This document shows, one piece after another, positions 14,682 to 24,000 of a stretch of 25,934 nt of DNA (its first letter is position 1; each line of letters opens with the position of its first letter). The stretch is from an uncultured Lachnospiraceae bacterium (GTDB taxonomy: Bacteria > Bacillota > Clostridia > Lachnospirales > Lachnospiraceae), in contig CAMHCL010000007.1 in the NCBI GenBank assembly GCA_946183625.1, positions 1-25,934 on the forward strand, written 5' to 3'. The notes beneath the pieces are model-generated. The model saw only the letters and a program-made list of their open reading frames with translations, ran no database searches and had not been told where the DNA came from. The position numbers were made by a program, and so were the translations under genes.

Positions 14682-16043
14682 TTACCAGATTCTTTCCTCT
14701 ATAGACAGATAATCTCTGTGCTCGCCGACGTACTTGTAAGCTGGACGAATTATCTTGCCTCTGTTGACCAGTTCCTCTATTCTGTGAGCTGACCATCCTG
14801 ATATACGTGCAATAGCAAACATTGGTGTAAAGAGTTCCATCGGAATTCGTAGCATTGTATAAACAAGGCCACTGTACAGATCCACATTTGCACATACAGG
14901 CTTCTGGATGTCACGGTTCTTCATGATCAATTCCTTACCTATACGCTCAACTCTGTCATAGAGTTCAAATTCCTTCTCAAAGCCTTCTTCAACAGAAAGG
15001 CGTCTTGCATAGTCCTTAAGGATTACAGCTCTAGGATCCGAAATACTATAAACCGCATGTCCCAGTCCGTATATAAGTCCCGAACGGTCAAATTTTTCCT
15101 TGTTAAGAATGCCTCTCAAATAAGCTCTTATCTGTGCATCACTTTCCCAGTCAGATATCTCACTCTTAAGATCAGCAAACATCTGCTGAACCTTCAAGTT
15201 AGCACCACCGTGTCTAGGTCCTTTGAGAGAACCCAGCGAACCAGCTACCGTTGAATAGGTGTCAGTATCCGTTGATGAGATAACGTGAGTTGTAAATGTA
15301 GAGTTGTTACCACCACCGTGTTCAGCGTGGAGTACAAGGCATATATCCAGAACCTGTGCCTCAAGTTCAGTAAACTTAGGATCAGGTCTGAGTAATCGTA
15401 AAATGTTCTCCGCCGTGGACAGTTCTGGCTTCGGCCTGTGGATTACCAGGCTGGAATCCATATATTTATGTCTGTAACTCTGATATCCGTATGCTGCTAT
15501 TACAGGGAATCTGGATATGAGAGACAGCGACTGTGCCAATACATGCTTAACCTCATTATTATCCGGATCATCATCATAGGAGTAAAGCGTCAACACACAT
15601 CTCTCCAGAACATTCATGATACTTCTGCTTGGAGCCTTCATGATAACATCTCTGTTAAAGTTTTCAGGAAGAGGTCTGAGGTCTCCCATCAGATGCATAA
15701 ATTCTTCCAGCTCAGTTTCTGTTGGAAGTTCTCCGAAGAGAAGTAGAAATGTTGTCTCTTCAAATCCATGCTTGCTGCCATGGAAACCCTTAACAAGATC
15801 CATAACATTATAGCCCTGGAAATACAGCTCTCCAGGAATAGGAGTTCTCTTCCCATTCTCAGTCTTAAAACCTACTACGTCAGATATCTCAGTAAGACCA
15901 GTAAGAACACCCTTACCGTCAGAATCTCTAAGTCCCCTCTTTACATCAAATTCTTTATAAAGGGACTGATCAATGATTCCGGAATCACCACACAGCGCAT
16001 TATATTTTTCAATTAATTCTTCATATTTATTCCAGTTTTCCAT
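14682..16043 (-). CDS. Citrate synthase
   Basis: This enzyme condenses acetyl-CoA with oxaloacetate to citrate, feeding glutamate synthesis in anaerobes with a partial TCA cycle. The 453-residue product contains the active-site segments HAEHGGGNNSTF (about 239-250), GPRHGGAN (275-282), GLGHAVYSISDP (327-338) and NVDLYSG (386-392), supplying the two catalytic His and the Asp. The HGGGNNS form of the first motif and the longer N-terminus (about 60 residues ahead of the core) are typical of a clostridial subgroup. The start has a GGAG site. It lies 56 bases after the phosphoesterase. A malic enzyme sits two genes upstream, giving a small carbon-metabolism grouping. Confidence 0.95.
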   Translation of the reverse strand: MENWNKYEELIEKYNALCGDSGIIDQSLYKEFDVKRGLRDSDGKGVLTGLTEISDVVGFKTENGKRTPIPGELYFQGYNVMDLVKGFHGSKHGFEETTFLLLFGELPTETELEEFMHLMGDLRPLPENFNRDVIMKAPSRSIMNVLERCVLTLYSYDDDPDNNEVKHVLAQSLSLISRFPVIAAYGYQSYRHKYMDSSLVIHRPKPELSTAENILRLLRPDPKFTELEAQVLDICLVLHAEHGGGNNSTFTTHVISSTDTDTYSTVAGSLGSLKGPRHGGANLKVQQMFADLKSEISDWESDAQIRAYLRGILNKEKFDRSGLIYGLGHAVYSISDPRAVILKDYARRLSVEEGFEKEFELYDRVERIGKELIMKNRDIQKPVCANVDLYSGLVYTMLRIPMELFTPMFAIARISGWSAHRIEELVNRGKIIRPAYKYVGEHRDYLSIEERIW

Positions 16044-16099
16044 AACTTTTCTCCACGGAATATCCTGCCATCTGTTAAAGCAGCATTCATTACATTTTA

Positions 16100-16783
16100 C
16101 TATTCTTTTCTACTTTCAAAATCTATCACTTTCAGATTCTCGGTGCCAGATGTCTCCACCTTTTCATCTATAGGCGATACATCATCTCCACCATCATAAT
16201 CTATTATATGTTTAATATAAGCATTGACCACCTTGGTACCATTATACATCGTTTCACGCTTTAGCTTTCTATCGTAATTTAAATGTACGTGACCATGTAT
16301 AAAATATTTCGGCTTGTATCTGTCCATCAGGAAATTAAAACATTCAAAGCCCTGGTGTGGCAGATCCTGTCCATCATTTAATCCTTTGGCTGGAGAATGT
16401 GTCAGAAGTATATCAAAGCCTCGGTTTATTATAATCTTCGGCATGAGCTTCATATAACGCATTCTCATCTCACCTTCAGTATACTGATAATTGCCGCCGC
16501 TATATTTCATGCTTCCACCAAGTCCCAGTATCCTTATGCCATTATGTGTGACAATGGTATCATCCGCACATATACAGCCAAGAGGCGGAGTGTCGTCGTA
16601 ACATTTATCATGATTACCATGAACATAAATGATAGGTGCCTTGGAATAAGTAGCCAGAAATTCCAGATATTGAGGCGCAAGATCCCCAGCAGAGAGGATC
16701 ATGTCGATTCCCTCCAGTTTGCTCTTCTCAAAAAAATCCCAATAATATTTAGATTCCTCGTCCGCTATCGTTAGTATCTTCAT
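16100..16783 (-). CDS. Calcineurin-like metallophosphoesterase
   Basis: This is a 227-residue protein with most metal-binding motifs of the calcineurin-like fold: Asp8 (IADEES), GD at 33-34, GNHD at 56-59, THSP at 129-132 and HGHVH at 163-167. The first motif is usually D-x-H; here it reads DEE, so the His ligand is absent and one metal site may differ. The substrate is unknown. The start codon lies inside the end of the upstream BMP-family gene, a 35-base overlap in another frame, with no strong ribosome binding site, so its translation is probably coupled to that gene. No signal peptide is seen, so it should be cytosolic. Confidence 0.85.
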   Translation of the reverse strand: MKILTIADEESKYYWDFFEKSKLEGIDMILSAGDLAPQYLEFLATYSKAPIIYVHGNHDKCYDDTPPLGCICADDTIVTHNGIRILGLGGSMKYSGGNYQYTEGEMRMRYMKLMPKIIINRGFDILLTHSPAKGLNDGQDLPHQGFECFNFLMDRYKPKYFIHGHVHLNYDRKLKRETMYNGTKVVNAYIKHIIDYDGGDDVSPIDEKVETSGTENLKVIDFESRKE

Positions 16784-18812
16784 TTGGCATTTTCTTCACA
16801 CCCTTTATCTCAACTATCGGGCGCGCCTTCTCCTTCAATTCATCCATACTTGGGATGTATCCGTCAACATTGTCTACCAACCAATCCATTGTAATGATAT
16901 CATCTGTAGGCAGTAGTTCTCCCTCTTTGCTGATTATTTCCCCATTCTGATCGACTATCTCGCCTATGAAAGGTGAATATTTGTCGTCGATTATCATCTG
17001 TCTGAATATATTCACAAGTCTTCTGGTATCAACAGGAACCTTATCGGAAATGATGATATCCACAACTCCTGCCGACATTCCCCACCAGTAGTTGAGGGCC
17101 TTATTGTCCTGATCCGTATCGGTACTGTTCCAGTTACCGTTAAGTATTATATTCAGAATCTTATCGTACAAAACGCCCCAGTCATAAACCGTCATTGTCA
17201 TATTTATCGGCTCATCATCAGTAAGCTTGTACATTCCGAAATTTCTTGAAGCTTTATTCGGCGTTATCATATCCTGATCGGATACGTAATCAACCCCCTC
17301 TGCACGATATATATTGTATATCTCCTCGCGGCTTTGGTATTCCTTGGCAGAAGCCCATTTAAGCATTACCTTCGCCTTCGGATTGACCAGCTTGGCCCCC
17401 AGGGCAAATGCATTGATGTTAGCCATAACGCCAACTATAGGATAGTTCTCGATATAACCTATCTTATTAGTTTCTGTAAGTGAACCTGCCACCATGCCGG
17501 CCAGGAATTTCGATTCGTATAGACGGGCATAGTAAGTTCTAATATATCTGTGACTTGTATTAAGGGAGCAGTTGAGTATCTTAACATTCGGATACTTTAT
17601 GGCACTCTTAACACTGGCATCTATCATTTTTGAAGTTGTAGTAAAGATCACTTCTGTTCCCTGCGAATTTACGAGATCCGAGATAGCGTCCATGGTCTCC
17701 TGTTCATTAGTTGCAGTTGTGATCTTCAGAGTATTTACTTTATCGCCAAAATTCTCCTTAATATAATTGCGTCCCAGTTCATGAGCATAGAGCCAGCTGG
17801 ACTGAACCGGTTCCCTGTCGAAGATAAAGCCTATCTTCAGAGGCTTCGACGCAGAATACTGAGGCAGGATATGCGATATGATCGAACGTTTCTGTTCTGG
17901 CGGGTCAAGAGATATCTCAGGAGCTTCCTTGCCATTTGCCAGCAGGAATTCCTGGAACACAGAATCCACCATATTGTGCATTTCACTGTTATCCAATTCG
18001 CAGATGGTATCAAAATCCGTCAGCTTCAGCATTACGAGAAATGCATCGCCGGTGGTTATATTCTCAAGTTTGTCGCCACCCTCTTCTTTATATACCTTAC
18101 TGAATCTGTAATAAGCTGATCTGAATTCCAGAAGAGTGTCATCCGACCAAACCTTCGCTGCCTGTGACCTGAATGCAGTTCCGGAACCATCCATAGAATC
18201 AGAAACAGTTCCCACTGCAGTCGTTATATTATCATCATTCTTATGCTTATTCTTCTTGCTTCTGGAAACAATATCAATAAGCTCGTTATAAGCGCCTTCC
18301 TCAGAAAGCCATATATAATTAACTCCTGTACTCTTATTGAAATCCATGAATTCATAGTAAACGTGAATTTCCTTATCGTCTGTGTACTTAGGAATCTTTC
18401 GGGTCACAAATGCAGGGATGCTGTCGGCACCGAAGTACTTCAGCACGCTGACACGTTTGTTACCCTCTATTACATAGAAATAATTCAGGTATTCATAAAC
18501 CTTTACCGGATCGTGGATACCCTCTTCTATATGTGCTTCGCATAGCTTGGCCCACTTTGATCCAAACTCAGTCTTCTCATCAAGAAGCGGCATGAAATTA
18601 CAAGCAAACGCCTGAGTTCTACCGGCTGTGCTCGTTCCGATCACACGATCAAGAGGCACGTCAACAAGTCCCAGGGACACCTCGCCCTTAATCGTATCCT
18701 TATCGATTATATCATCTAATACAGGAAGATATGGATGTTGTCCTTTAAAGAGAGCATTTTTATAAGCTTTCTCTCCAAGCTTTTGGGCTTTTTCAAAATC
18801 ATTCTGAGCCAT
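16749..18812 (-). CDS. ParB-like domain fused to a BMP-family ligand-binding domain, cytosolic
   Basis: This is a 687-residue protein with two parts. Residues about 50-140 resemble the ParB N-terminal fold: VPLDRVIGTSTAGRTQAFA, then HDPVKVYEYLNYFYVIEGNK and RVSVLKYFGADSIPAFV, corresponding to the ParB G-E-R/H-R-like box. Residues about 323-600 are a BMP/Med-type periplasmic-binding fold beginning KPLKIGFIFDREPVQSSW and including LYESKFLAGMVAGSLT. BMP proteins usually bind nucleosides as exported lipoproteins for ABC transporters. This one has no signal peptide or lipobox and no transporter genes nearby, so it is more likely an intracellular ligand sensor. A GGAG site five bases before the ATG supports the start. 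It overlaps the phosphoesterase by 35 bases. Confidence 0.75.
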   Translation of the reverse strand: MAQNDFEKAQKLGEKAYKNALFKGQHPYLPVLDDIIDKDTIKGEVSLGLVDVPLDRVIGTSTAGRTQAFACNFMPLLDEKTEFGSKWAKLCEAHIEEGIHDPVKVYEYLNYFYVIEGNKRVSVLKYFGADSIPAFVTRKIPKYTDDKEIHVYYEFMDFNKSTGVNYIWLSEEGAYNELIDIVSRSKKNKHKNDDNITTAVGTVSDSMDGSGTAFRSQAAKVWSDDTLLEFRSAYYRFSKVYKEEGGDKLENITTGDAFLVMLKLTDFDTICELDNSEMHNMVDSVFQEFLLANGKEAPEISLDPPEQKRSIISHILPQYSASKPLKIGFIFDREPVQSSWLYAHELGRNYIKENFGDKVNTLKITTATNEQETMDAISDLVNSQGTEVIFTTTSKMIDASVKSAIKYPNVKILNCSLNTSHRYIRTYYARLYESKFLAGMVAGSLTETNKIGYIENYPIVGVMANINAFALGAKLVNPKAKVMLKWASAKEYQSREEIYNIYRAEGVDYVSDQDMITPNKASRNFGMYKLTDDEPINMTMTVYDWGVLYDKILNIILNGNWNSTDTDQDNKALNYWWGMSAGVVDIIISDKVPVDTRRLVNIFRQMIIDDKYSPFIGEIVDQNGEIISKEGELLPTDDIITMDWLVDNVDGYIPSMDELKEKARPIVEIKGVKKMPNEDTNDSGRGI

Positions 18813-18853
18813 ATGATCTCCTAACCTCTGCTAACACCCCGTAATCAAATGTC

Positions 18854-20023
18854 CTATTTGCAGATTCCTGCGCGCCTTGCCTCGTCTGCAACAGCCTTGG
18901 CAACTACCTTCGCTACATTTTCATTAAATGCATCAGGTATAATGTATTCTTCAGATAATTCATCATCTGTAACTATAGAAGCGATTGCTCTTGCTGCAGC
19001 CTCCTTCATAGGCTCTGTGATAGCAGTTGCATGAGCATCAAGTGCACCCCTGAAGATACCAGGGAATACAAGTACGTTATTTATCTGATTTGGGAAATCA
19101 CTTCTTCCCGTTGCAATGATCCTTGCTCCTCCGGCCTTAGCCTCATCAGGCATGATCTCAGGAGTTGGATTAGCCATAGCAAAGATGATTGGATCAGCAG
19201 CCATCGTCTTAACCATTTCTGTGCTGACAATTCCTGGTGCAGATACACCGATGAATACATCCTTGCCCTTTATAACATCGGCCAGGCTTCCTGTCTCCTT
19301 GTTCTTGTTAGTTACAGCAGCTATCTCCTGCTTAGCAGAGTTAAGTCTTGGATCACCATCCACAAGAGCACCCTGTGAATCAACAAGAACTACATTTCCA
19401 ATTCCAAATGCCTGAAGCAGTTTGCAGATAGAAACACCTGCGGCACCTGCACCACTTATAACAGCGCTGATGTCCTCCCACTTCTTTCCTACTATCTTAA
19501 GTGCATTTGTCAGACCAGCTGCAACTACGATAGCAGTACCATGCTGGTCATCATGGAATACTGGAATATCAAGTTCCTCCTTAAGTCTTCTCTCTATCTC
19601 AAAACATCTAGGAGCTGCTATATCCTCCAGGTTGATACCACCGAAGGATGGTGCAAGTCTCTTAACAGTCTCTATGATTTCTTCAGTATCCTTTGTATCA
19701 AGGCAGATAGGAAATGCATCTACATTACCGAATCTCTTAAACAGTACAGACTTACCTTCCATAACAGGAATAGCAGCAAGAGGTCCTATATCTCCAAGAC
19801 CCAGAACAGCTGTACCATCAGATACTACTGCAACTGTATTTGCTTTGAGTGTATACTTGTATGCATCTGCAGGATTCTCATGGATCTTGCGACAAGGTTC
19901 TGCAACACCTGGTGTATAAGCAATGGAGAGATCTTCCTTAGTCTCAATTGGAACCTTGGATACACATTCCATCTTTCCCTGATTTTTCTCATGCATGATT
20001 AAGCTTAATTCGTTGTAGTCCAT
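18854..20023 (-). CDS. Malic enzyme, probably NAD-dependent
   Basis: This enzyme oxidatively decarboxylates malate to pyruvate. The 389-residue product is the short bacterial form. Visible residues include Tyr36 (AYTPGV), the SDGTAVLGLGDIG segment (68-80), Lys91 (MEGKSVLFK), the metal-binding EDIAAPRCFEIE (133-144) and FHDDQHGTA (157-164), and the Rossmann motif GAGAAG (191-196). The acidic Asp at the end of the next strand (VVLVDSQG) favours NAD over NADP; this is inference from Rossmann-fold rules. A TTGACA-type promoter candidate lies about 95 bases upstream, so it probably starts a transcript that continues into the BMP-family gene 41 bases downstream. Confidence 0.95.
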   Translation of the reverse strand: MDYNELSLIMHEKNQGKMECVSKVPIETKEDLSIAYTPGVAEPCRKIHENPADAYKYTLKANTVAVVSDGTAVLGLGDIGPLAAIPVMEGKSVLFKRFGNVDAFPICLDTKDTEEIIETVKRLAPSFGGINLEDIAAPRCFEIERRLKEELDIPVFHDDQHGTAIVVAAGLTNALKIVGKKWEDISAVISGAGAAGVSICKLLQAFGIGNVVLVDSQGALVDGDPRLNSAKQEIAAVTNKNKETGSLADVIKGKDVFIGVSAPGIVSTEMVKTMAADPIIFAMANPTPEIMPDEAKAGGARIIATGRSDFPNQINNVLVFPGIFRGALDAHATAITEPMKEAAARAIASIVTDDELSEEYIIPDAFNENVAKVVAKAVADEARRAGICK

Positions 20024-20096
20024 TGTATTAACTCCTATCTATTTATACTACGCCTGACCCGAAACTTAAGATCACGGGGTGTGGCAATTTTTCTTC

Positions 20097-20123
20097 AATA
20101 TAATATAATAGCATACCTGTCAA
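20097..20123 (-). promoter_or_regulatory. Candidate promoter of the malic enzyme gene
   Basis: On the minus strand a perfect -35 TTGACA (20123-20118) begins nine bases after the stop codon of the Cys-less radical SAM gene. It is followed by TATATT at a 15-base spacing (20102-20097) or TATTGA at 17 bases. Transcription would start near 20090, leaving a leader of about 67 bases with a CCCG/CGGG stem. No intrinsic terminator separates it from the upstream genes. Confidence 0.6.
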
Positions 20124-20131
20124 AATACAAG

Positions 20132-21010
20132 TTAGAACAGTGACATCTGTTCTCCCATTGTCTTATTAACATACTGACGCCTTATACCTTTTATCTTATT
20201 CTTATCACATTCTATTCCACATTCATTACAATAAGATGTAAGCATCTTACGAAGCACATCCTGATTCTGAGGAATGAGCTCTGTAGCTCCGTCATAGTCT
20301 TTGCTGAAGGCTTCAAACTCCTTAGGGAAACGTGCTCTGAATTCTCCAGTAAAATAGTCATACCCGGACTTCTTGATGATAAGCTTCAGATCGCCGGGAT
20401 CGATCATGGTGACTCCTGCATCCTTCAGCACCTCCAGGGTCTTGTACACATCATCTTCCGAATCATTTATAAATGGTATCAGCGGTGTGATGTCCACTAT
20501 CACATCTATGTCCTCCGAGATCAGTCCCTCTATCAGCTTTATTCTCTCCGCCAAACCGGTGGTACGATAGATATCACTACGCTCCCCGATTCCTTCCAGC
20601 TTATCGAAGACCTTCTTCTTTGCTGTAGGGAAAGGTATCTCAACTATGACTCTGGTCTTATGGTTGATATTTCTCAGGATGTCCATGTCTCTCATTATAA
20701 GAGAACTTCTGGTACTGATCACAACACCGTAGTCCATATTTTCTATAACCTGAAGGCAGTGTCTCACTATACGATATTCCCCTTCAAGGCCATTATATGG
20801 ATCACCCAGATTGCCCATAAGGATTATGCCCTTACCTCTGCGCTTCTTCAGAACTCCGTTCAGGAGCTCGGCCGCATCAGTCTTAACGCCTATGTCCAGC
20901 GCATCCGGTCCCGTCACATCCCTTAATGTAATTGTACTTTCCGTCCTGCCTCTATATACATTTAATCCATTTTGAGGCGTCAGAATTGTTTTAGATTCGT
21001 AAATGTACAT
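20132..21010 (-). CDS. SPL-family radical SAM-like protein lacking the cluster cysteines (pseudoenzyme)
   Basis: This 292-residue protein matches the layout of the SPL/Rv2578c-type radical SAM family: start KTILTPQNGLNVYRG, then GNLGDPY (67-72), STRSSLIMRDMDIL (99-112), PLIPFINDSE (176-185) and a C-terminal QMSLF. Active members have C-x3-C-x2-C directly after YRG. Here those exact positions are Arg22, Thr26 and Leu29, so it cannot bind the usual 4Fe-4S cluster. No other reading frame restores the motif, and 292 codons are free of stops, arguing against decay. Near the C-terminus C261-x2-C264-x3-C268 is present, which might bind metal. It starts six bases after the SMC gene with only a weak ribosome binding site, so it appears coupled to it. 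Function unknown. Confidence 0.75.
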   Translation of the reverse strand: MYIYESKTILTPQNGLNVYRGRTESTITLRDVTGPDALDIGVKTDAAELLNGVLKKRRGKGIILMGNLGDPYNGLEGEYRIVRHCLQVIENMDYGVVISTRSSLIMRDMDILRNINHKTRVIVEIPFPTAKKKVFDKLEGIGERSDIYRTTGLAERIKLIEGLISEDIDVIVDITPLIPFINDSEDDVYKTLEVLKDAGVTMIDPGDLKLIIKKSGYDYFTGEFRARFPKEFEAFSKDYDGATELIPQNQDVLRKMLTSYCNECGIECDKNKIKGIRRQYVNKTMGEQMSLF

Positions 21011-21016
21011 TTCACT

Positions 21017-24000
21017 TTAAATGAAGTCGAAGGACATCTGTTCTGTATCCAGCTCCTTGTACTCCAGTTCTTCCCCTTTGGTCTTACTTGTATAATTCAC
21101 TACTACTGTTGTTGTACGGTTGCCAACCATCTGCTGGCCCAGTACATAGTTAACATCAAATCTACCAGTTATCTCAGGCGTTGCGCCACGGGCAGGTACT
21201 ATAAGCTGTACGTGATTCTCCTCCAGCAGCCTGAAGATAGGCTCCCAGATATAGATATCCTTGGCCGCACCGAATGGGTTATCTATAAACAGAGTCTTAG
21301 CTCTGCCGGTGCTGTCAGTGATAGCATACATTCCCGAGATGTAATTGATTATCGAGATCAGGAACTGAATATAGATACCCTGGGACTGACCTGTACTACC
21401 TACAGCCTCTTCGTATCTCAGATACCTGCTCTGCTCAACTATACGCTCCCTCTTATAGAGCATCAGCTTGATCTTGGACATATCAGTAACGATCACAGAG
21501 AACAGTTTCTTCATGGACAGGCACTGGTTCAGGAACTTCAGCACGTCACTTTCCGTACTTCTGTTGTCCATCTCAGCCACCAGCCTGTCGATATATTCCG
21601 ACATTCTGTCCTTCATGAACTCATCCTTAACATATGGGATGCTGAGCTTGATCATCTGTATCTTCTCATCACCAATAGTTATTTCTGATAAATGTGCTAG
21701 TTTGCTTATCTCTGTCTTAACATCGAGACATCTCTCCAGGCACTGATCTATGAAGCTGTCCTTCAGCTTCTCCATGCTCACAAGACTCTTCTCAACTCTG
21801 TCCTTCTCCAGAGCAATGATCTCCAGAACGCCCTTAAGTCTCTCCAGAAGCTTCGATGCATCCTCTGCATTCTCCGGCACATTTACATCATCCCTGATAG
21901 AAGCCGCCAGCTCGTCAGCCCCTACAGTGCCAAGAGACTCAACTACCTTCAGCTTCACCTTCAATATGTCATTCTTGCTTCTGTCAATATCCTTGGAAGT
22001 TCTGTCGTATTTCATAAGCAGGTCATCATAGATTCCTGTGATATCTCCATCCAGGTCGAAGTCCTGAGGCGCATCCAGATTGGTTATGTCGATATGATTC
22101 TGAGCGATAACCCGGTCTGTGTAATGCAGCAGTTCCTCGATCTCTCTGAGGCGAACCTCCGTCTTCTTGATATCCTTCTCAGCAGAACCCAGTCCCGCCT
22201 TGATCTGATTCTTCTTATCTGTATGAAGTGCGATACATTTATTAAAATCAGAATCCTGCATCTTCAGATATGTTCTGATTCCATCCGTACTGTCAAATGT
22301 ACTGTCCGCCATATCAGACAGATCATACCTTCCACGGATTCCAAGCAATGCGTAGTCAATGCTTCCTATCAACTTGGAATGTTCCTTCTCGCACTCAGCT
22401 ATCTCTTCTCTGAGCTTCACGATATTAGCTTCGATGGAAGCACATTTATCACGAAGTTCCTTCAGCTCAGCTTCGCTGGCAGATGTAAGCTTGCCCTCGC
22501 TGTGATATCTGTTCAGAGTTCTGATATCCACACCCAGAGCCTCGATGCTTCTTCTCTGTCTGTCCAAACTGTTAAGAAGAGTTTCAATAAGCATCTTCTC
22601 CTTATCCAGGGAAATGGCAGGAGATTTATCTCCCTTCAGCTTGTGGAACATATCCACCAGCTCATCCCAGGATTTATTTATAGTTTCATACTCGCCCTTG
22701 GTATAGAAAGGCTTGTAGGTATTCTCCCACTCGAATTCCAGAACACGGGCCGCATCCTCAGTTATGCGGATCAGATCAGAGGTCAGGCGCACCTCACCAT
22801 GTAACCTCTCTATATCCTTTTCAGACTCGCTGATGATGGTCTTGACCTTCGTATATCCATTCTGATATTCCAGAACCTTGTCCTCCGGCTCCTTCATGGA
22901 CTTCTCAAGAGCCAGTATCTTCTCAACCTTCTTTATATCCTCAAAAAGTTCCTCAGCTTCCTTAATATGCCCCGGAAGCTTCTCCTCCAGATCACGGATT
23001 CTTCTATTTAAGCTTGTAACCTTGTCAGAATTCTTCTCCAGCTTCGTCGTAAACTCAGCTATCTCCTGCTCTACACTTTCCTCTTCCTTATCAGCATCCA
23101 GATATTCCTGAGAAGCATAAACTGCAACGAAATCCAGATCCTTGCGTTCTGTAGAAAGCATATCCTCTGCAAGCTTCAGCTCTTCATTTATCTGATTTAT
23201 GCTATCCGCTACACCAGAAAGGAGGTTCTGCTTCAGATTCTCATCTACATAGTACGCAGGTTCCTTGCATATGGAGATGGCGCCATCTCCGATAGTCACA
23301 GGATTCTCACCTATTTTATCGATATCATAGAGGATGACCTGTTCATTTATAGACAGGCTGTAGATTCCCTGGTCGCCGGACACCTTCTCGAAATCATTTG
23401 TCACAACACCATATGGAAGTCCCGGATCACGTGTGACCAGCTTCTCCCTGGTATCTTCAGGAAGCGCCGAGATATAATCCATACCGGACATAGCCATAAC
23501 ATTGTGTCTGGTGGATATATAATCTATCACGCTGCGAACACCTTCAGTACGGGCAATTATCCTGCCTTCCTTAAGCTCGTTCTGTCTCGCCTCCAGCTTC
23601 TTAAGGTCAGCCTTCAGCTCATGGCGTCTTATTACATCCTTATCAATTCTCGCCCTGATAAGAGTCTCACAGCCACTTATATCATCTGCACCATAGATAT
23701 CAGCAATCGCCTTAAGACGCGACTTCACCTGCTTCAGCTTCTCTGCTCTCACATGAATCTCTTCCAGCTTATAATTAAGGGCGGTGATATGATTCACGCC
23801 ATCCGCAGATGACTGTTCAGTCTCAGCAAGCTCCGCCTTCAGCTCTTCTATACGGGTATTGATATCATCAACACTCTTCTGTTCTGACTCAAGTCTCTCA
23901 CTGAGTTCCCTAAATATCTCAGAATTCTCACCGATTATGCTGTGGATTAGAGTGCCCGCTATAGCATCGATCTCACTTCTGATACCGGAAATGCGGTCCT

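Noticed and set aside
16044..16125. Promoter for citrate synthase
   Set aside because: The best pairing is TTTTGA with TAAAAT at 16 bases, too weak in A/T-rich DNA to claim.
20900..21010. Frameshift hiding the radical SAM cysteine motif
   Set aside because: I translated the other two minus-strand frames around YRG. Neither gives C-x3-C-x2-C, and the frame matches the family on both sides, so substitution rather than frameshift explains the loss.
20972..21688. Plus-strand frame of 238 codons, and similar ones at 22094-22804 and 3638-4210
   Set aside because: All are antisense to confident genes and show composition expected from complementary codon usage.
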